Shown here: positions 1 through 12,927 of the stretch, piece after piece
How the letters are laid out: each line of letters begins with the position of its first letter
Numbering within the stretch: the first letter of the stretch is position 1
DNA from: Oscheius sp. JU75
Lineage: Eukaryota; Nematoda; Chromadorea; Rhabditida; Rhabditidae
DNA: 64,000 bases
Assembly (NCBI GenBank): GCA_037178855.1
Contig: JASJZC010000004.1
Span: 4,898,001-4,962,000 of the forward strand
Direction of reading: 5' to 3'
Position numbers and translations under genes: made by a program
The notes under the pieces: generated by a model
What the model saw: the letters and a program-made list of their open reading frames with translations, nothing else
Told to the model about the DNA's origin: nothing
Database searches by the model: none

Positions 1-180
1 TAGTTTTGTTAGTTAAGGATTGTTAATTGACCCCTTAGGGCCACTCTGTTTATTCCGAAATGAAGCATTTATTATTGAAATACTTTTTTTTCGCATTCCC
101 TCGGTGTATTAGCAGTTTGTCTATCTTTACAACGCGCTAAAAGGAACAAAAAGATACAATCAGATTCAGTGTAGTACGAG

Positions 181-2428
181 ATGCCGCTCGAGGTGACGGC
201 CACCCTCGACCGATCTGTGGCCATCTACCTCACCGGAGAGGTTATCATCATTCGTGTATGTTTCTTACTGTTCTTTTGTTGTTTTTGAAGTATTGTTTCC
301 CCCTTGAAATAGTTGGTATCTTGAGAATGAGAAACCCTTTTTCGGGAAAACAGAGATGGCGACTTCGTCGGTAATTGCTGATGATAGCACACTTTGTTCT
401 TTCTTTAAAACCTGGCGATATCATCTTTTCTGCAAAAGCTTTTTTTGGCGACAAAAATCAGGAGAAAGTGAACTATTGAGTAGCGTTTGATCATACAGAT
501 TTTTTAAAAAGGAAAACTGGAAAAAGCAGTGGAAACCTTTACTTATCGACGGAACAGATGTTTTTTTCTATTTTATGGCAAAGTCGAAAGGATTTACTGG
601 CACAGTTAGCTAGGTGGCCGTCCAAATTTACTGATGGTGAATGGTCACTCTGTCAAAGAACTGACATCAGCTCACCACTTTTTGTATTCACGAACTTGCC
701 AAGAAGAATCTACATTTATCTTTCATAAATTTTCATAACAACATCATTTACAGGTGTCTGTGAAAAATGTAGACGGTCGCGGGAAGCAGTCTCTTGCCTG
801 GGGAAGTGTCCAACTCTGTTGTGGTCAGTTCTTTTCACTTTCTTTTGCTATGAACCCCCATTTTAGAACGAACAATAGGTGCTCAACCGGCTTTGCCCGA
901 TCGTCCGACCACGGCCATAGCCAAAAGTGCCTCAACTGTCTACACCTCCGTTCCAACGATCCTCTTCTGCGATGTTCAAGTTAATACGGGCGAACAGCGA
1001 CATTTCAAGGCCGAGGTACCTTTTAAAATATTCTTTTTCAAAAGAAAAGATCCAGATTCCGCTGCCAGCACATGGTCTGCCGCCGACGTTCCGTGGTCAT
1101 CTCGCGAAATATATTAACAAAGTCACCGTGGCACTTCAACACGTCCGAGCTCCGATTAAATTAATCCACATTCCAATTAGGTAAGCTATTAGAGATTTTC
1201 GATACAAAGTCCTATCAAAAAAGCTTCCTCGTACCAGAAATGTAGAGCCAGAAGTTCACTTACGCCCTTTTCATTTTCCATTAAAGTGTTTAAAGTGGGA
1301 ATTCGGATCCCCGATTGTTTGGGTCTGTTATTACAATATCTTCTAGCTGCATTAAACCGCAAACGTTCACAAGCAATCGAGTGTATCAATCTCTAAGAAC
1401 AATGGCAGTACTATCCATCCGTTATTGGATTTTCTTCAGACTGATCCCAACAATCGGCATCGAAACGCCTCTCCAAATCGAGCCGAATCCCTTCTGGGCG
1501 GACAGCATCAATCAGCCCACTGTTTCAGAGGTAGACCCTACCCGTTTCTTTTTAAACACTTCTCCCCAGACAGTAGCCTCCACAGTCGACGGGATCACGG
1601 CCTCTCGAAAGCCGCATGTCTTCTGTATGACGAGTGCCGATGGAATGGTTACCTCGTTGACGCTGTTCAAGAAGGCCTTCCGGATAGGAGAGGACATTGT
1701 CGGATATCTCAACTTTGATAGTAGGACCATTTTTAGAAAATTTGCCTTAGAAAGAAGCTCAGGCGCTCCGATTCCCTGTATCCAGTATTTCGCTTGCTTG
1801 GAAACTGTCGAGGAGCTTGTGGACACGGATTCGAACGATGAGGCGGAGAAGAACAATAGCAGGGTCGGTTCTTGTGATTTTTCTATCAGTCTGAGAAGAT
1901 GTCTGAAAAGGAACTTTGTAGTGTTGTGGCAGGCATGATCAACTCGTCACATCTCGGGAAGGGTAGTAGCTTATCTAGCGAACTTTCTTGGCAACAGATT
2001 GAATGATTGGGTTGACTATGTCAAGAATTCCAAAACAAGAGTCTTATCTCAAGACCCCTGTCTATTCCAGAAGCACTTCACGCCTATCAATCACCAGTAT
2101 GGAGTCTGTGCTTTCAACGAGGACACGATATTCCGTCTGCCGATTCCCCACCATGCTCCACCCACATTCCATACGGATTTAGGTTCGTTTCTTGATCCTC
2201 CTCACTATGTTTTATCATTTAGTTCATCTGAAATGGCGCCTGAAATTCGAATTTGTGACGACCAAGGAGTTGATGCTGGTCGAGGAGGCCGGCCTTTCCA
2301 GACCGCCCATGGATCTTCCAATCGAGACGCTGACCTGGCACGTCGACATCTACGTATACCCCTGTACACCGGAAAATGGCGCCCTGACCGACGTCAGTTA
2401 CAGCGGCTCCGCTTCGATGCTAATCTAA
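181..2428 (+). CDS. RGP1: RGP1 homologue, Rab6 GEF complex subunit
   Basis: In other eukaryotes RGP1 pairs with RIC1 to activate Rab6/Ypt6 at the Golgi. The spliced reading keeps the family's arrestin-like beta-rich layout. An N-terminal block around SLAWGSVQLCC is followed by a block with PTILFCDVQVNTGEQ and then LPPTFRGHLAKYINK. The core block reads RKPHVFCMTSADG and then FRIGEDIVGYLNFD. The C-terminal block is HLKWRLKFEFVTT. These match the order in human RGP1 as I remember it. I count about nine exons. The first intron is about 500 nt and the others are 34-60 nt. The start is the first ATG of the conserved exon. Exons between about 1280 and 1570 and between 1860 and 2060 are less certain. 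It converges on DPH7, with 64 bp between the two stops. Confidence 0.82.
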
Positions 2429-2492
2429 TAAGGCTATAATTAAGATAACGGGTGTTTAACTGTGATAAGTACCATTTTTAATGAATCTTTTA

Positions 2493-3837
2493 TTACGAAA
2501 TCGAATAAACTGAGACGCGATAGTCGTTGAAAGTGGTATAGACGACAGTAGAAGGATCAACAAACGTGACGCCGTAGAGCAGATCCTTTCCAGCTTCCTC
2601 GTTCTGGAACACGAGGTTCCAGTCCGAGTCTAAGATGACGAACCCGCCGTACATGCAGGCGGCCAGATGCCGTTCGCTGGGCCCGTCTCCGAGGGATTCT
2701 ATGTGCCAGACGCCGCCAGGGGTCGCAGTTTCGGTGACTGCTTCGCGCAGATTTCGACTGTCGAGGAGGCGGATTTTCTGATCGTAACTGCCGGTCAAGA
2801 GGGTCTAAAAGCCTTATGCTATTCGAGTGGGAATAGCACAAAAACTTACATGGTCATCTCTCCAGCGAAGATAGGTAACCCCAGCCTCGAAAATCTTACA
2901 ACAGCCAGTCGAAGCTCCGCTGCGTGGATCCCAAAATGTGAGGAAGGAATCCTCGCCACCCGTACAGAGCTGGTTGACGGAAAGGGCAACTGACCATACC
3001 TAAAACGGAGTTATTTTTAAGGAAAATAACGAACTACCTCGCAAGGTTCGGAAGTATACGGCAGCTTGTGGCCGAGCCAACTCGAAACGACCTTGCCGGA
3101 TGGATAGTCGACCACGAGAACCTCTCCCTTATTCGTTGTTACGGCTGCCGTCTCGCCGCTGACGGAAACGTTGAGCAGCATGTCCTCGGCTAATTTGACT
3201 GTTTTTGTGGAGAAATCTTAAAAAAAAAAACTATAGACTACCAGTTGGGTAGCGCATTTTTTACTGTCACAAGACAATCCTTTATTCTTTTAAATGATTA
3301 TTTTCTTATCATTCTTCCTATCTTACAATTTGCAAGAGGCGTCCGTCTGCGACACAAGTCAACTCCAATCTGCGATTCACTTGACAATGTTCGTGGACTT
3401 TTTCTGTCAAGTATTATCCGAGATTAGAGTTGACAAGACAAGTCAGGACAGTTCAAGTTACAAAATTAGCACTGACAGTGAGTCGCTCCGCCAGGAGCGT
3501 AAGCGACTGATATTCATACAAAACTCTCTGGGTTATGTGCTACCAAATCAGAGTGGGAACAATTGAATAAGAAAAGATTAAACTGACCAGTAAGAGAGAT
3601 GTAGTGAAGCGAGCCATCAGTCAGAGCCGAGACGATGGTATCTCCAACAATTTCGAAGCGAAAAACGCCAGCTGGAGTAGGCACAACCCGGAGAGAGGAG
3701 AGATCCTTGGGATCGAGGAAATGAAGTGAGCCGGCGCGTGAATTGGAATCGGAGTCGAGTTGATATGTTGAAGCGATAACTTGAGAAGAATGAAAGGTAC
3801 AAAAGGCCGGACGCTGTGAAATAACCGTGGACGTCAT
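2493..3837 (-). CDS. DPH7: DPH7, WD40 diphthine methyl ester hydrolase
   Basis: DPH7 removes the methyl group from the methylated diphthine intermediate during diphthamide formation on elongation factor 2. The first exon reads MTSTVISQRPAFCTF and then STYQLDSD, matching the N-terminal blade of the human protein. Middle exons carry VTTNKGEVLVVDYPSG and VNQLCTGGEDSFLTFWD. The C-terminal exon has TGSYDQKIRLLDSRNLR followed by GGVWHIE and LAACMYGGF, the most diagnostic DPH7 stretch. The gene ends with a TAA that overlaps an AATAAA signal. Its ATG lies one nucleotide after the stop of the CDK2AP1-like gene, so the two are probably co-transcribed. The two middle introns are read from GT/AG signals only. 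Confidence 0.85.
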
Positions 3838-3838
3838 T

Positions 3839-4187
3839 CTATTGCGTCTTGTTCAGCGCTTCAGCAGCCTGCTTCTGGCGTTCTTTGTCTCCTTCTAGAA
3901 GGGCTTCTCTGACAATTTTTGTCTTAAAAAAGCAGAAAAAAGTAAGCAAACCTGATGACGATTCTAGCCTGGATAATGTTCTTCTTCAGCCGCTCGCTGC
4001 AGATCTTGTTGCCAGTATAGCTAGGCTTGATATCTTTTCCTAGCTCGTCAATCACGGCCAACAGATGCTCGTATTTTGTTGTTCCTTTGGTCTGAACGGG
4101 TGATTGTTTCCGAGAGAAATGAGAAAATGGACCTACCGTTGAAGGCACTGAATACTGCGGAAGACCACCGGAAAGATCCTCAGCCAT
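3839..4187 (-). CDS. CDK2AP1: CDK2AP1/2 (DOC-1) homologue
   Basis: Small proteins of this family bind CDK2 and are also subunits of the NuRD chromatin complex. Three exons are visible. The first begins MAEDLSGGLPQYSVPSTVG. The second holds the conserved core, including TKYEHLLAVIDELGKDIKPS, TGNKICSERLKKNI and ARIVIR. The third gives EALLEGDKERQKQAAEALNK and a TAG stop. Human CDK2AP1 has the same core followed by a short acidic/basic helix. A TTTCAG acceptor lies about 20 nt upstream of the ATG with no coding exon before it, so the mRNA is probably trans-spliced. The last codon abuts the DPH7 start downstream on the same strand. Confidence 0.85.
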
Positions 4188-4940
4188 CCGTCGAGCAGAA
4201 CAGTTCCTAGCTCTGAAACCAATCGATTTTGCAGTGAAAAGAGAGCAGATGGATAAAGCAGAGAAGATGGAGACAACATTAATGTTATACAGAGGAATTA
4301 CTTTAGCGATTTTTCTTTCTGACCATCGTTCGCAAATTTTTCACTTCCAAATATCTTAATCATTGCATATAAAAAAAAAACGTTTGGTAAACGAGTGAAA
4401 CAGCTGCTCATGCTTAATTTCATTTATCTTCCTCAACTTTTTGCTGTTTTCCTCTCTACCCATAAATGAAGACTTCACAAAAAAATGATTTTGGAATTTG
4501 TGTCTGATTGGTGAAATGCCAAATGAGGACAAAAACTAAGAAGAAACGTCTCAAATGAAGATCTTGTTCCTTTACAGCTGTTTCTGCATAGATAAATAGT
4601 TTTGCCATTTTTTTTTAGCATTTCGTAGTCAAAACAACGTAAATCGATAAGAGAACTGTTCGGCATAATCGAAGGCCTAATGGGTGGCGTGGAGCTAACA
4701 AACAGGAATGAGGTCGCTGGGCGGAGCTTCATTGTATTAGTACAGAGCATTGCCCAATGACCTGCAGCCCTTTTTCTTGCCTTTTCTTCCATTTTGTGGA
4801 AAAAGAAATCAATAGAATAGTTTGTTTTCTGCTTTCCCACTATACAACAAGATAAGACCACGTCGACAAATTACAGATCTCCCCCCGACACCCCGTCTAA
4901 TCGATTCAGCCCCTTCATTTGGAGAGAAGCCAGCAGCGAG
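4188..4940. promoter_or_regulatory. Divergent intergenic region, CDK2AP1 / cuc-1
   Basis: This spacer is shared by two divergent genes. It holds the TTTCAG leader acceptor for CDK2AP1 near 4208, an A10 tract near 4371 and AT-rich sequence on the cuc-1 side. I see no reading frame with splice sites that looks coding and no recognisable RNA gene. Confidence 0.4.
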
Positions 4941-5240
4941 ATGCCTCAGGTTCGTTAATTTCTTACTCATTTGGTATGAAATGTATTCTTTCCAGTACAT
5001 TTTCGAGATGGGAATGACGTGTGGAGGATGCGCCAACGCGGCACGGAAGGTCTTAGGAAAACTCGGAGGTTTGTGGCATTATCTCCCCATGGAAATCGCT
5101 CCAAAAATACAGAAGATCAACTAAAAATCGACGATATCAACGTGGAGACGAAGCTGATAACCGTGACGACAGATCTACCCGCGGAGGAGGTGATAGAACA
5201 GCTGAAGAAGACTGGCAAGGAAATCAAACAAGTCCAATGA
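4941..5240 (+). CDS. cuc-1: ATX1-type copper chaperone
   Basis: This cytosolic chaperone passes Cu(I) to the copper-transporting P-type ATPase of the secretory pathway. Exons are 4941-4949, 4996-5068 and 5113-5240 and give 69 residues, the usual ATX1/ATOX1 length. The first exon codes only for MPQ. The copper-binding loop MTCGGC follows FEMG, and the C-terminal half reads KIDDINVETKLITVTTDLPA and then KKTGKEIKQVQ. That layout fits nematode CUC-1 very closely. Converges with the TP53I13-like gene, 70 bp away. Confidence 0.96.
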
Positions 5241-5310
5241 GGGAACCTCGTTCTCGAGCAAAGGTTGTGATTCATGTACTTTTTCAATAATCAAATAATT
5301 TATACTCGTT

Positions 5311-6332
5311 TCATGCATTAAAACTTGGACAGAGACTATTGTCCTTGGCGTCACTGACGACTTGGGCCGGGTGTATGAGGTACTGATTGTAGATTCCGTC
5401 CCGTTCGATGTCCTCCGGAGCATTTCTGGCGTGCTTTCGGATAAATCCGACCACCTGCTGATCATTTACGACATTCATTTCCAGCTTGGCACCCCACGAA
5501 ACCAGGGCTAGGGGCTGAAATAGGTGTCTTAAGTCCTTTTGTTGATTATTATACCCTCTGTTGGGAAAGTTTGTTGTAGGGAGTGATGACATGTCTCCAC
5601 AGACACCCAGTCACCAGTAGACGTAGTCTGTCGAGCTCTTCACGACTCACGCAGGGATGGTAAAGAAGGACCACTGTTCCATGCTGAAAAGTAATTCTCT
5701 GAAGTCTTTTTTGGTTCCACAATCAGGCCAGGAATGGGTATAGTTGTCCCTAAAAAGGCCCATTTCTCATCAAAACAGTCATCTCCAAAACAGCAAAGAA
5801 TGTTGAATGACACCTTCATTATTCTACCCGAACAAACCTCGAGATTGTGAAGCCATCTCTGTGGTGGAACGTAGAGATACTCTCCATACCGGGCCCAATT
5901 CGGCCGGTGGTCACCTCTAGAATCTTTTTTTTCAGTTTCTGTATTCCTTCCCACCTCAACGGCGGGATCTCCTTATACACCAGCTTCTCGTGAATACATT
6001 TGTGTCCAACCTGGTCTGTCTTCGGATTAAAACTGGCATTTATGGCTCGTAGATCGAAATAAAGTGGATCTACGTCCTAAAAGTTTTCTCGTTTTCCAAA
6101 GAATGTTGGCTTCACAGTCTGTGCCACGAATTGGTATGCATTGGGACAGGTGAATTCGGAGTAGTCTTTTGGATTCCAGTCAATGTTGATCCCGGTCTGG
6201 TAAGAAGCTATCTTTCAAAAAAACCGGTTGATACTCACTTGGCCGTCATCGCACGGCGTCTGCACACCCATTACCGCACCCGTATAAGCTAGTGTCTTCT
6301 CTCTGACAAGGAAGACAAGAAATAGCCACATT
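5311..6332 (-). CDS. TP53I13: TP53I13-like secreted/membrane protein (DUF3105)
   Basis: The start [20 protein letters not shown] looks like a signal peptide. Later exons carry [30 protein letters not shown] spliced to [11 protein letters not shown], then [19 protein letters not shown] and [14 protein letters not shown]. The HNLEHG...YHPC stretch and the CLWRHV-to-LVSWG spacing are the hallmarks of the DUF3105 family, which includes human TP53I13. Its biochemical function is not established. At least five exons with short introns are visible. The last exon ends in LCPSFNA and a TGA. The human protein has a C-terminal membrane segment that I do not see here, so this form may be secreted. Confidence 0.75.
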
Positions 6333-6670
6333 CTGAAGATTTCTTCCCAGGATCCAATCAAGAAATGGAGATTATATAATGAGGGAGGACGGTTGCAGAC
6401 AAAGAGGGAGCTGGCAGTCGATTACCCCCATCCACGTCTATGATTGCCATGTCAGAATTTTGCATAGATTTCATTCAAAATTTTGCAACAATAACGAGGC
6501 TAACAGGATAAGCAACAAGAAACGAAAATAGGCAAAAAACGGAGGGAGCTGTCGTTCTGACCGGCGCGCGAAACGGGTGACGCACTGGTCGCGCAAGCAA
6601 GCACGATGTTTGGGTGGGATAAGACAAGGGGAAAGAGAGAGTGCGCGAGCCTCCGTTTTTAAAAGAGACT
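6333..6670. other. Intergenic, 338 bp
   Basis: Spacer between the TP53I13-like start and the UTP25 stop. It contains a GC-rich patch near 6560-6600 with GGCGCGCG and CGCGCAAGCAAGC. No coding or RNA feature is recognised. Confidence 0.35.
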
Positions 6671-9593
6671 CTATTCGGAGACTATGGCCTGGACGGTCTT
6701 ATCGGAGCTGAGAATGCCGGCTGCCATTTCCGAGCCGAAGGTGTTTTCCAGTCGAGTTCTGTCCGATCTTGTGTAGAGCAGCACAGCCTGTAAACAAAAG
6801 AGTAAATTTGCATTGGAGAGATAGTCGCCACGCAGCTGTGTATACAAGTTGCCGCGAGAATACAAACTGTTTTCCCGCAGTAAATCTACCTTTTCTAGGA
6901 TTCCTCCTTTTCCAAACAAGGTTTTCTAAAGATGAAAGGCCGAGTTTTTCATTACAGCAGAGAGACTTTTCGTAATCTGCATTGTCATGAAACAGGAAAA
7001 CAGATCAAAACAATTGGCGAACATTTGTCAGTCCAGTCCAAAAGATAGTTTTTTGCTCTTCTTCTTTCTACAAATTCTACCAAATTGTTCGTGTATCTAG
7101 TGTGGCTGAAACATCTTATGGTACGGTTCAATTCTAACAGGACAAAATTGACAAAACTGTCCAGGAATGGCAGAGGTGACTAGCAAGATTTTAGATCCCT
7201 GCGCCGAGTATCCTTTGCCAGCACTAGCACCATCTGTTAGTCAAAATTGTAAGTTTCGGAAAAAAAAATCCCAACAACAGCCCAGGAAACGGTACAAAGT
7301 GCATATTGAAAGTGTTTGGATGCATGGTCTACACTGCAATGTATGATCCTACTGGGTGTGAAAATCAGCAGGAGATTCCAGAATACATTCGTATGAATGA
7401 AAAGTATACTGATGAAAGCGAAAGAACTATTGCTGCAATGAGACATGTCTAATGACAAAAAAATCTCTAGGCAAGGAATGAATAATGAGATTATTATCAT
7501 CAAATCGTCTCAATGTCACGTCCAGTGAGAAAGTAATAATCAAAGACTCATGGTTCATACTTTAGAAAAGACACGATTGTTTTAGATTTACGATTCGGTA
7601 CAACAAAAACTGGAAACTAACTTTGAATCGTCTTCCCTGCTGATCTCTTGCCATGTTTATGAAATCCGAGTAGAATTTTGGATGTGAAGGGAGCTGGTAA
7701 AAGACTATTTGGTCGATTCCCTACAATTCTTGCAGTCACACCCAATTCTAAAAGAAACCCACTCTCAATCGTCGCCTATTGAAGTAGTAGAAGCGCTCAG
7801 TGACTAAGAGGTAGCTCTTTCTCTCATGAAAGAACAGATCCTTGGCTCTTTTGATCTAAACTCATTTTTTAACAAAGAAATAACAAGAAAAGTACCTTAG
7901 TTTTGTCAGCATACTCATGACAGGCTACGAAACTCTCCTCCATTCGTTTGAGATGATTCCGGAGACGGACAAAGTCGAAATACGACGGAATAACGAGGCA
8001 GGTTCGTGTTTTTAGGGTCGAGAGGATCTGGAACTTTACTTGAACGCAACAAAATTTCTGTTTACCTGACTTTTGAAGTAATCGAAACGAGAATCGGACT
8101 GATCCGCCCCAGGTTTGACATCGAAACGATGGAGCTCCTGGCAGAGCGGGATCAGAATCTGAATTGCATTTTTGAAAAGAAAATTATGTAAATACATTAT
8201 CGAGGGTTCCTTCCTTACTCGGTTGGGCGACGACCAGTCCACGATGATTAAGCGATTCCTTGAGAACGAGAGCCGTGAATAGCTCGTGTGGATGCTTGGA
8301 AAAGGCCAGAAGTTGGTGGAAATGCTTTGAATCGCCGTCAAGAAAGTACTGACGAACCCTCGAAATTTCCGTGTTGATTTTCGAGGGCTGTTGCAGCATT
8401 TTCTCGAAGATTAGCGTGACATTTTGCCAGTTCTGCTGAAGCATCACGTCCATCTGAACATGTTGCGATGCTCAAAGACTGAAGAGACAAACCCCATCTA
8501 GGACGCTGATATCCAGACTGGAGATCAGATGCGACTCTTCTCCGACTTCTTTCTCGAGAATCATTCGAAGACCTAGCGGCGAACAGAGCAAAATGTCGGC
8601 TCTTTCGAAGGGCTCGAACAGTTTGAGTGTCTTCTTTGAGAGCGCTATCCCGAGCCGGAAACAGTCGTCGTTGTTTCCAGTCAGCAGCTCCTGAAATTTG
8701 TCATATTTTCATGAACAAAAAAGCGTACTCGTGTGTCCTCGTCAATCGCATCGTCAAACTCCGGAGCTTCTTGTGGACTGGAGAACTCAGATTCGAAACG
8801 TGCTCCCTTCATCACATCGGGCTTCGAGCCACCAAAAATGAGCTGTTTGAGACGTTGAACCAGATCATAGGCGTCTTTTTTGAAAGGACACAGAACGAGG
8901 ACTGTCGGACGAACAAAACCTTGGTCACGAAGCGATTCGACCAATTCCTCCGAAACATCATCCTGAATTTGGGTTCGTCTTTCAATGAGTAGACAATGGA
9001 CTTTTTCCTGAGCTGCCGCTAGCTTCTGCTTGTTCTGGATGACTAAGTTGCGTGTTCGAATTATGTGATTCACAATGTGTGCTATGTATATGTCCTGAAT
9101 GAGTCTAATTCACAAGCAATTGTGATATTTTCTTACTCTATGATCTTTTGACGTAGGAAAGGCCAGCATATCGGCGTAACGATTGATGATATTGAAAAGA
9201 GTTTGATTTTCTGGTGTCAATTCGTCTAAATTTCGTGTTTAAGCTGCTGAAAGTTGGAAAAAGCAGACCTTGTTGTGCGGTAAAGTTTTTTGCAAGGCTC
9301 TCGTTCCAGGAGACTGATTTCGGGGTGAGGTTCTCGTCGTCGAAGGTCTAAAAAGTCACTTTTCACACGATTTAGGCCAGAAAACGAACATGAGAGGTAC
9401 CGTTCACAACGAGTGAGCTCCCAATACCGAGCAACTGTTTTTTCACGAAACCACGCAGTTTCTTCGGCTGTTTTAACTGTTGACGATCCAATTCGCCCAG
9501 TTTCTGGCCAATGAACTCAGTGAAAAAGTCGTGAAGCGGCTCAAAATCAGCCTCCTCGCCCAACTTTCTCTTCCTTTTCAAATGATTCGACAT
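6671..9593 (-). CDS. UTP25: UTP25 (DEF/DIEXF), SSU processome protein
   Basis: UTP25 is a degenerate DEAD-box-like protein needed for early 18S rRNA processing in the nucleolus. The N-terminus MSNHLKRKRKLGEEAD is basic. Downstream exons give DVSEELVESLRDQGFVRPTV and then LVLCPFKKDAYDLVQRL, ADILLCSPLGLRMIL, MLQQNWQNV, IPSYFDFVRLRNHLKR, ERKSYLLVTERFYYFNRR, then FYQLPSHPKFYSDFINM and AVLLYTRSDRTRLENTFG. This order matches human UTP25, including the IPSYFDFVRLRN signature. The last intron, about 6790-7621, is roughly 830 nt and stands out among 40-60 nt neighbours. An ATTATCAG acceptor lies just before the ATG, as for trans-splicing. Some exon borders between 7700 and 8600 are approximate. Confidence 0.85.
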
Positions 9594-9790
9594 CTCCTGA
9601 TAATATCCAGATTATTTTCACTCAAATTTCACGAAGACAATAACGGAGATCCATCTATTGGAAAGGAGACCAAGTTTACGGGGATACTTTTTTATGTATT
9701 GTACAAAGGGGAAATACAATAAAGACGAGTGTAAATCTTAAATTTAAAAGGATGGGTATTCCCGTGTGTAAAAAAAAGGAAGAAGATGGC

Positions 9791-10271
9791 CTAATTGTCC
9801 TGTGGGGTGTCGTTGCGCATCGAGTCGGGAACGGGAGGGGGAGAAGAGAGCTCGGCTACGGCGGGACCATGTTCCCCATCGAAGAAGAGCCCAATTGAGG
9901 CTGGCGATTGGGCCTAAACCGAACCGATTGGTCAAACTCAAGAAGAGGAAACAAACCTTGGCGTTCTGGGCTGTGAATCCGTACTCTCCGAACGTTTTAT
10001 CGTCACTTAAAGGAACAAACTGGTCGAAATTGTTCTCGTCTGTGAACTTGACTAGATGTAGCTTGTTTTTGGGAACCTGAAATGGAACAAATTGTGTCAC
10101 GCTATGAATAGGCCTACGGTCAAAATATCCTCGAGAATTTGCTTGATTTCGCTGACTTTAGAAGTGTCCTTCGCATCGCAGAAGATATGCTGCTTCTTGT
10201 GAAGAATCTCGAAGAATAGCTCTTGAACCTGGAAGAATAAAACATTTTGAACAGATGAATAAACGTACCAT
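9791..10271 (-). CDS. ELOB: Elongin B
   Basis: Elongin B is the ubiquitin-like partner of elongin C in cullin-2/5 E3 ligases. Four exons give 118 residues, equal to the human protein. The first exon is only the ATG, directly followed by a GTACGT donor. The next exon reads FFEILHKKQHIFCDAKDTSK and then ILEDILT, and the third NKLHLVKFTDENNFDQFVPL followed by LSDDKTFGEYGFTAQNAK. The last is ASIGLFFDGE followed by PPPVPDSM, like the human SSPPELPDVM tail. The start is fixed by homology and by the donor, because the N-terminus is slightly longer than in vertebrates. Confidence 0.92.
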
Positions 10272-10560
10272 TTTGAGATGAATATATATTTTTTACTTTT
10301 GTGGAAAAACAAGTCGTTTGTCCTCTTGATCTAAATGAATTTCTTTTTTAAATAGGGAAGAAACAGCAGAAGAAATCGATAAAATTGAGGCGAATGATGA
10401 TGATCTCTTGAGAATTCCTCGAATTGTAGTTTGTATTCGCGCGCCATTTCCAAACCTCCAATAGGGCACCAATTCGAAATTCTTTCGAACTTCTGATTTG
10501 TTTTCCACCTTCTCTTTCAACTTCGCATCTTACCCTTCTATTTTCCCATTTCCAGTCGCC

Positions 10561-11400
10561 ATGAAACATATCCTCGTACAACGAAGCATACGACAGATGC
10601 AGAGTACTGTGCCGAGAATTACTAGAGTGGTCACGATCGACGCCATGAACACTCTAGTCGCCCCTAAAGAGCCGCCAACCAAGACTTATTGCGATTTTGC
10701 TGAAAAGAAGGGCATGCCTTGTGATGGAGCCAAAATGGACGCTGCTTTTCCGAAGGCCATGCATGATATGAGTCTCAAACATCCCTGCTTCGGGCACAAG
10801 GGAATCGGCGCTCTGAACTGGTGGTCAGAAGTCGTAGTTACCAGTCTGAAAAAGATTTGCCAGCATTCTAACTCTTTAAAGTAACTGGTTTTAGGCAGCC
10901 GCAGTGAAATTTGACGAGAAAGTAGCTCATGAAACGGCCAACGAGCTTTTCGAATACTTTGCCAAAGCAGAGGCGTGGAAAATTGTTGATCCCGAGGCTA
11001 GTTCACACTTTTTTAAAATCAAAATCTGCCTTTTTAGCTGACCCCCATGCTCACACATCTCCGTCAGCGAGGCTTCTCACTCGCCGTGCTGTCCAATTTC
11101 GATTTCCGACTACGCTCTCTTCTCAATCAACTCGAATTAGCTTCAAATTTCGATATTATTGTAGTAAGCGGTGAGCTTGGCATAGAAAAGCCTGATCCCA
11201 AGATATTTGATGTCATTCTAAAACATTTTGACCTTACTAACCCTACAGAAATCCTGCATATTGGGGACAGTGTTCGTAAAGACTACCTGGGAGCGCGTGA
11301 CTACGGAGCAAAATCCCTTCTCTATGATCCCAAACTGAAGGAACCCTCGGTTCCTGTAGAAAATAAGCTAGTCTCGTTCAGAGATCTGAGTATTTACTGA
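10561..11400 (+). CDS. HDHD3: HDHD3-like haloacid dehalogenase-fold protein
   Basis: Three exons (10561-10854, 10895-10996 and 11038-11400) give 252 residues, almost exactly the human HDHD3 length. Motif I reads TIDAMNTL. The nucleophile Asp is present but the usual second Asp at +2 is Met, a replacement site also altered in human HDHD3 as I recall it. Motif II is LAVLSNFD, the motif III lysine is in GIEKPDPKIF and motif IV is ILHIGDSVRKDYLGA. No substrate is known. Both introns lack a GT donor: the first starts ATTTGC and the second GCTAGT, both ending in AG. An alternative first donor GTTACC at 10837 would be canonical but deletes six conserved-position residues. The N-terminus is basic and could be a mitochondrial presequence. 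Confidence 0.88.
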
Positions 11401-11505
11401 ATAAATCGTGCAGTCTCGCTCTCTTTGCTTCCACTTCCGTTCATATCGTTTTCTCATATCTTTTCCTTTCATCCAGTCTTCTATAAAGATATTTTCAGCC
11501 CAAAC

Positions 11506-12927
<1,422 letters not shown>

